Position numbers and translations under genes: made by a program
Notes under the pieces: model-generated
Database searches by the model: none
Told to the model about the DNA's origin: nothing
What the model saw: only the letters and a program-made list of their open reading frames with translations
Shown: positions 6,189-7,913 of the stretch, one piece after another
Layout of the letters: each line of letters opens with the position of its first letter
How positions within the stretch are numbered: the stretch's first letter is position 1
From: Pseudomonadota bacterium
GTDB taxonomy: Bacteria > Pseudomonadota > Alphaproteobacteria > Elsterales > Elsteraceae
Length of the DNA: 7,913 nucleotides
NCBI GenBank assembly: GCA_016195115.1
Contig: JACQAI010000401.1
Coordinates: forward strand, 1-7,913
Direction: 5' to 3'

Positions 6189-7171
6189 TACGCGACGCTG
6201 CGCGCGGCCGGCTCGAAGGGAAGGATGGCGGCGCGGGCCGCGGTCTCGGGCGCCGGCAGGTCGATCCAGGTCCAGGCCTGGCGGTCGGCCATCAAGGCGC
6301 GCAGCAGCAGGTGGTTGAAGCGGTGGCCCGAGCGCACGCCGCGGAAATGGCCGAGCAGCGGCGCGCCGGCGAGATAGAGGTCGCCGATGCAGTCGAGCAC
6401 CTTGTGGCGCACGAACTCGTTGTCGTAGCGCAGCCCGTCGGCGTTGAGCACGCGGTTTCCCGCGATCACCACGGCGTTGTCGAGCGAGCCGCCGAGCGCC
6501 AGGCCGGCGGCGCGCATCTCGTCGACCTCGTGCAGGAAGCCGAAGGTGCGGGCGCGGCTGATCTCGGTCTTGAAGGTGCCGTCACCGATCTGGAAGAAGC
6601 ACTCCTGGCGGGCCACCACGGGGCTCTCGAAATCGATCTCGAAGCTGATCGAGAAGCGCGCCGCCGGGCTCAGCGCCGCAATGCGGCCGCCGTCGGCGAT
6701 CATCATCGGCTTCAGGATCTTGATGGCGCGGCGCGGCGCGTCCTGAACGGCCACTCCGGCGCACTCGATGAGGAACATGAAGGGCGCGGCGCTGCCGTCC
6801 ATGATCGGCACTTCCGGCCCGTCGAGCGTGACCAGCGCGTTGTCGATGCCGGCACCGGCGAGCGCTGCCATCAGGTGCTCGACGGTCGACACCGTGACGC
6901 CGGCGCGATTCCCAATGACGGTGCAGTGGCGGGTCTCGACGACGCGGTCCCACAGCGCCGGCACCGTCGGGTCGGCCGCCCCGGTGTCGGTGCGGCGGAA
7001 CACGATGCCGTGATCGGCCGGCGCCGGATGCAGGGTCATCGCTACCGGCGCGCCGCCATGCAGGCCGACACCGCTGCAGTGCACCGGGCTGTTCACGGTG
7101 TGCTGACGAACCGCGCCCGCGACGCTCAGCCGCGCACTGCCGTTCTTCTTGGTCGTCGAACGCTCGCTCAT
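6188..7171 (-). CDS. lpxC: UDP-3-O-acyl-N-acetylglucosamine deacetylase LpxC
   Basis: LpxC is the zinc-dependent deacetylase that carries out the committed step of lipid A synthesis in the cytoplasm. The protein is 327 aa and complete. Catalytic and zinc-binding elements are all present: STVEHL with Glu98 and zinc ligand His99; VRHKVLD with zinc ligands His256 and Asp260; and SGH with the catalytic His283. Other family stretches include SGVGLHGG (33-40), EVPIMDGSAAPF (120-131), SRARTFGFL (205-213) and GGSLDNAVV (227-235). The GVGLH motif starts about 19 residues later than in E. coli LpxC, so there is a short N-terminal extension. ATG at 7171 was preferred to the in-frame TTG at 7183; a GGGG run sits just upstream of it. 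The gene lies after ftsZ, as is usual, but an ftsZ terminator separates the two. In place of bamD, its downstream neighbour is the convergent tpsB. Confidence 0.97.
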   Translation of the reverse strand: MSERSTTKKNGSARLSVAGAVRQHTVNSPVHCSGVGLHGGAPVAMTLHPAPADHGIVFRRTDTGAADPTVPALWDRVVETRHCTVIGNRAGVTVSTVEHLMAALAGAGIDNALVTLDGPEVPIMDGSAAPFMFLIECAGVAVQDAPRRAIKILKPMMIADGGRIAALSPAARFSISFEIDFESPVVARQECFFQIGDGTFKTEISRARTFGFLHEVDEMRAAGLALGGSLDNAVVIAGNRVLNADGLRYDNEFVRHKVLDCIGDLYLAGAPLLGHFRGVRSGHRFNHLLLRALMADRQAWTWIDLPAPETAARAAILPFEPAARSVA

Positions 7172-7178
7172 GACCCCA

Positions 7179-7190
7179 AGCAACGTTGCT
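7179..7190. repeat. Perfect 12-bp palindrome just ahead of the lpxC start codon
   Basis: AGCAACGTTGCT is a perfect palindrome whose near edge is 7 bp from the lpxC ATG. It overlaps the place where the ribosome or a repressor would bind. Translation of lpxC is tightly controlled in some bacteria, but nothing here identifies a regulator. A 12-bp palindrome could also arise by chance in a window of this size. Confidence 0.35.
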
Positions 7191-7192
7191 CA

Positions 7193-7253
7193 CCGTCTGC
7201 GTAACAAAACCGCCAGACGGCCACAAATCACCATTTATTACAGAATGTTACAG
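7193..7253 (-). promoter_or_regulatory. Probable lpxC leader/promoter with response-regulator-like direct repeats
   Basis: This is the only AT-rich stretch between ftsZ and lpxC. On the plus strand TTACAG occurs at 7238-7243 and 7248-7253, so the minus strand reads CTGTAACATTCTGTAATAA, two GTAA-type half-sites exactly 10 bp apart. Tandem half-sites of this spacing are typical of OmpR/CpxR-family response regulators. Nearer lpxC, CCGTCTG (7193-7199) and CAGACGG (7214-7220) form a 7-bp stem with a 14-nt loop in the leader RNA. An 8-bp inverted pair, AACCGCCA (7208-7215) and TGGCGGTT (7260-7267), also spans the region. No convincing -35/-10 pair was found, so the promoter position is inferred from composition and from the terminator upstream. 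Confidence 0.4.
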
Positions 7254-7378
7254 CCGGTTTGGCGGTTCCGCCGCGGGCCTTCGGTGCGGTGCAGCACGGG
7301 GGCGTGGCGGGGACCGGCCGATCACGCCGGCAACCTACGTCACGTGCGGGCGAGACGACAACTTAATTGGCGGTAGGG

Positions 7379-7451
7379 AAAAGCCCGGCCGGGCCCCGAC
7401 GATCGCCGAGCGGAGGTGGCGACGGTCGGGGCCCTGCCGAGAACCCGGGCT
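7379..7451 (-). terminator. Rho-independent terminator of ftsZ
   Basis: Read on the minus strand just after the ftsZ stop, two nested inverted repeats precede a short U run. The inner arms are 7418-7434 and 7391-7407, 17 bp with two mismatches and a 10-nt loop. The outer arms are AGCCCGG (minus strand, 7451-7445) and CCGGGCT (7388-7382), 7 bp. The four T residues of the minus strand (7382-7379) follow directly, then CCC. The stem is very GC-rich and the U run short, so termination may be partial. It implies that lpxC is transcribed mainly from its own promoter. Confidence 0.65.
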
Positions 7452-7913
7452 CAGTTGGCCTGGCGGCGCAGGAAGGCCGGGATGTCGAGCAGGTCGTCGG
7501 CCGGCTGGCTCGAGGCCAGGCGGTCGGTCGGGTCGACCTGACCCAGGCTCGCCTGCGCGTTCGGCGCGACCGCGGCCGGCGCCGGGCGCAGGCTCGGCTC
7601 GGCCGGACGCGCCGCCGCCGCCTCGGCCTTGGCGCGCCGGCCGGCCGCGCCGGTGACGCGCTCGAACAGCGACGGCGCCCGCGGCTTCTCGGCCTGGGGC
7701 GGGGCTGCCGGCGCCGGCCGGGCGTCGGCCGGCGCTGCCATGGCCGGGGCTGGCGCCGGCGCCGGCATGGCCGCCGCCGAGGGTGCCGCCGGCTCGGCGC
7801 GCGCCGGCCGGCCGCCGGCGTTGGCGTAGGCCGCCTCGGCGAACGGATCGGGCCGTGCGATCGAGGCGGGCGGGATCGCCGACTGCGCCGGCGGCAGGCC
7901 GGGATCGACCGGA
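7451..7913 (-). CDS. ftsZ: Cell division protein FtsZ, C-terminal linker and tail (partial, runs off right edge)
   Basis: FtsZ is the tubulin-like GTPase that forms the division ring. Only the last 153 residues are in the window, and the GTPase core lies beyond the right edge. The visible part is the long disordered linker of alphaproteobacterial FtsZ, dominated by Ala and Pro (for example MPAPAPAPAMAAPADARPAP). It includes a conserved island, PSLFERVTGAAGRRAKAE (codons about 7621-7674), and ends in the conserved C-terminal peptide DDLLDIPAFLRRQAN followed by TGA at 7451-7453. That peptide docks FtsA and other partners at the membrane. The low-complexity linker encodes long open shadows in other frames, which are not genes. 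The first complete codon is at 7910-7912. The terminator begins at the stop codon. Confidence 0.95.
   Translation of the reverse strand, partial: PVDPGLPPAQSAIPPASIARPDPFAEAAYANAGGRPARAEPAAPSAAAMPAPAPAPAMAAPADARPAPAAPPQAEKPRAPSLFERVTGAAGRRAKAEAAAARPAEPSLRPAPAAVAPNAQASLGQVDPTDRLASSQPADDLLDIPAFLRRQAN

Noticed and set aside
6311..7204. 297-aa plus-strand frame antisense to lpxC
   Set aside because: lpxC on the minus strand has all catalytic residues; the plus-strand frame is a shadow.

Overview
The window is GC-rich (roughly two thirds G+C by eye) and carries the 3' end of ftsZ, a complete lpxC and the 5' half of bamD, all on the minus strand in that transcriptional order. The run ftsZ-lpxC-bamD(-recN) is a familiar chromosomal arrangement in Alphaproteobacteria. 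The FtsZ tail ends in the alphaproteobacterial-type peptide DDLLDIPAFLRRQAN. Together these point to an alphaproteobacterium, perhaps a member of or relative of the Rhodospirillales; genus cannot be fixed from this sequence.

Layout, left to right: the N-terminal half of bamD (minus, running off the left edge); a divergent intergenic region of about 215 bp with a putative bamD promoter and an AT-rich block containing a perfect TTAA-N7-TTAA (CtrA-type) box; a large plus-strand exoprotein gene (tpsA-like, 1262 aa) with a TPS secretion domain, an HMW-adhesin-type WLLDPYD motif and eight repeats of mostly exactly 71 aa (213 bp); an overlapping plus-strand TpsB/ShlB/FhaC-type outer-membrane transporter gene (589 aa); 21 bp between convergent stop codons; lpxC (minus); a leader region of about 280 bp with direct and inverted repeats and the ftsZ terminator; and the C-terminal linker and tail of ftsZ (minus, running off the right edge).

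The striking point is the location: a complete two-partner secretion locus, in the opposite orientation, sits exactly between lpxC and bamD, which are normally adjacent. The inferred working model is that TpsA crosses the inner membrane by Sec and is threaded through TpsB to the surface, where its repeats would form a long beta-helical adhesin. TpsB is itself an outer-membrane beta-barrel with a C-terminal Phe, so it would be inserted by the BAM machinery, of which the neighbouring bamD encodes one subunit. The CtrA-type box just ahead of tpsA suggests, but does not prove, cell-cycle or motility-linked control. No tRNA, rRNA, insertion sequence, CRISPR array or integrase was seen.
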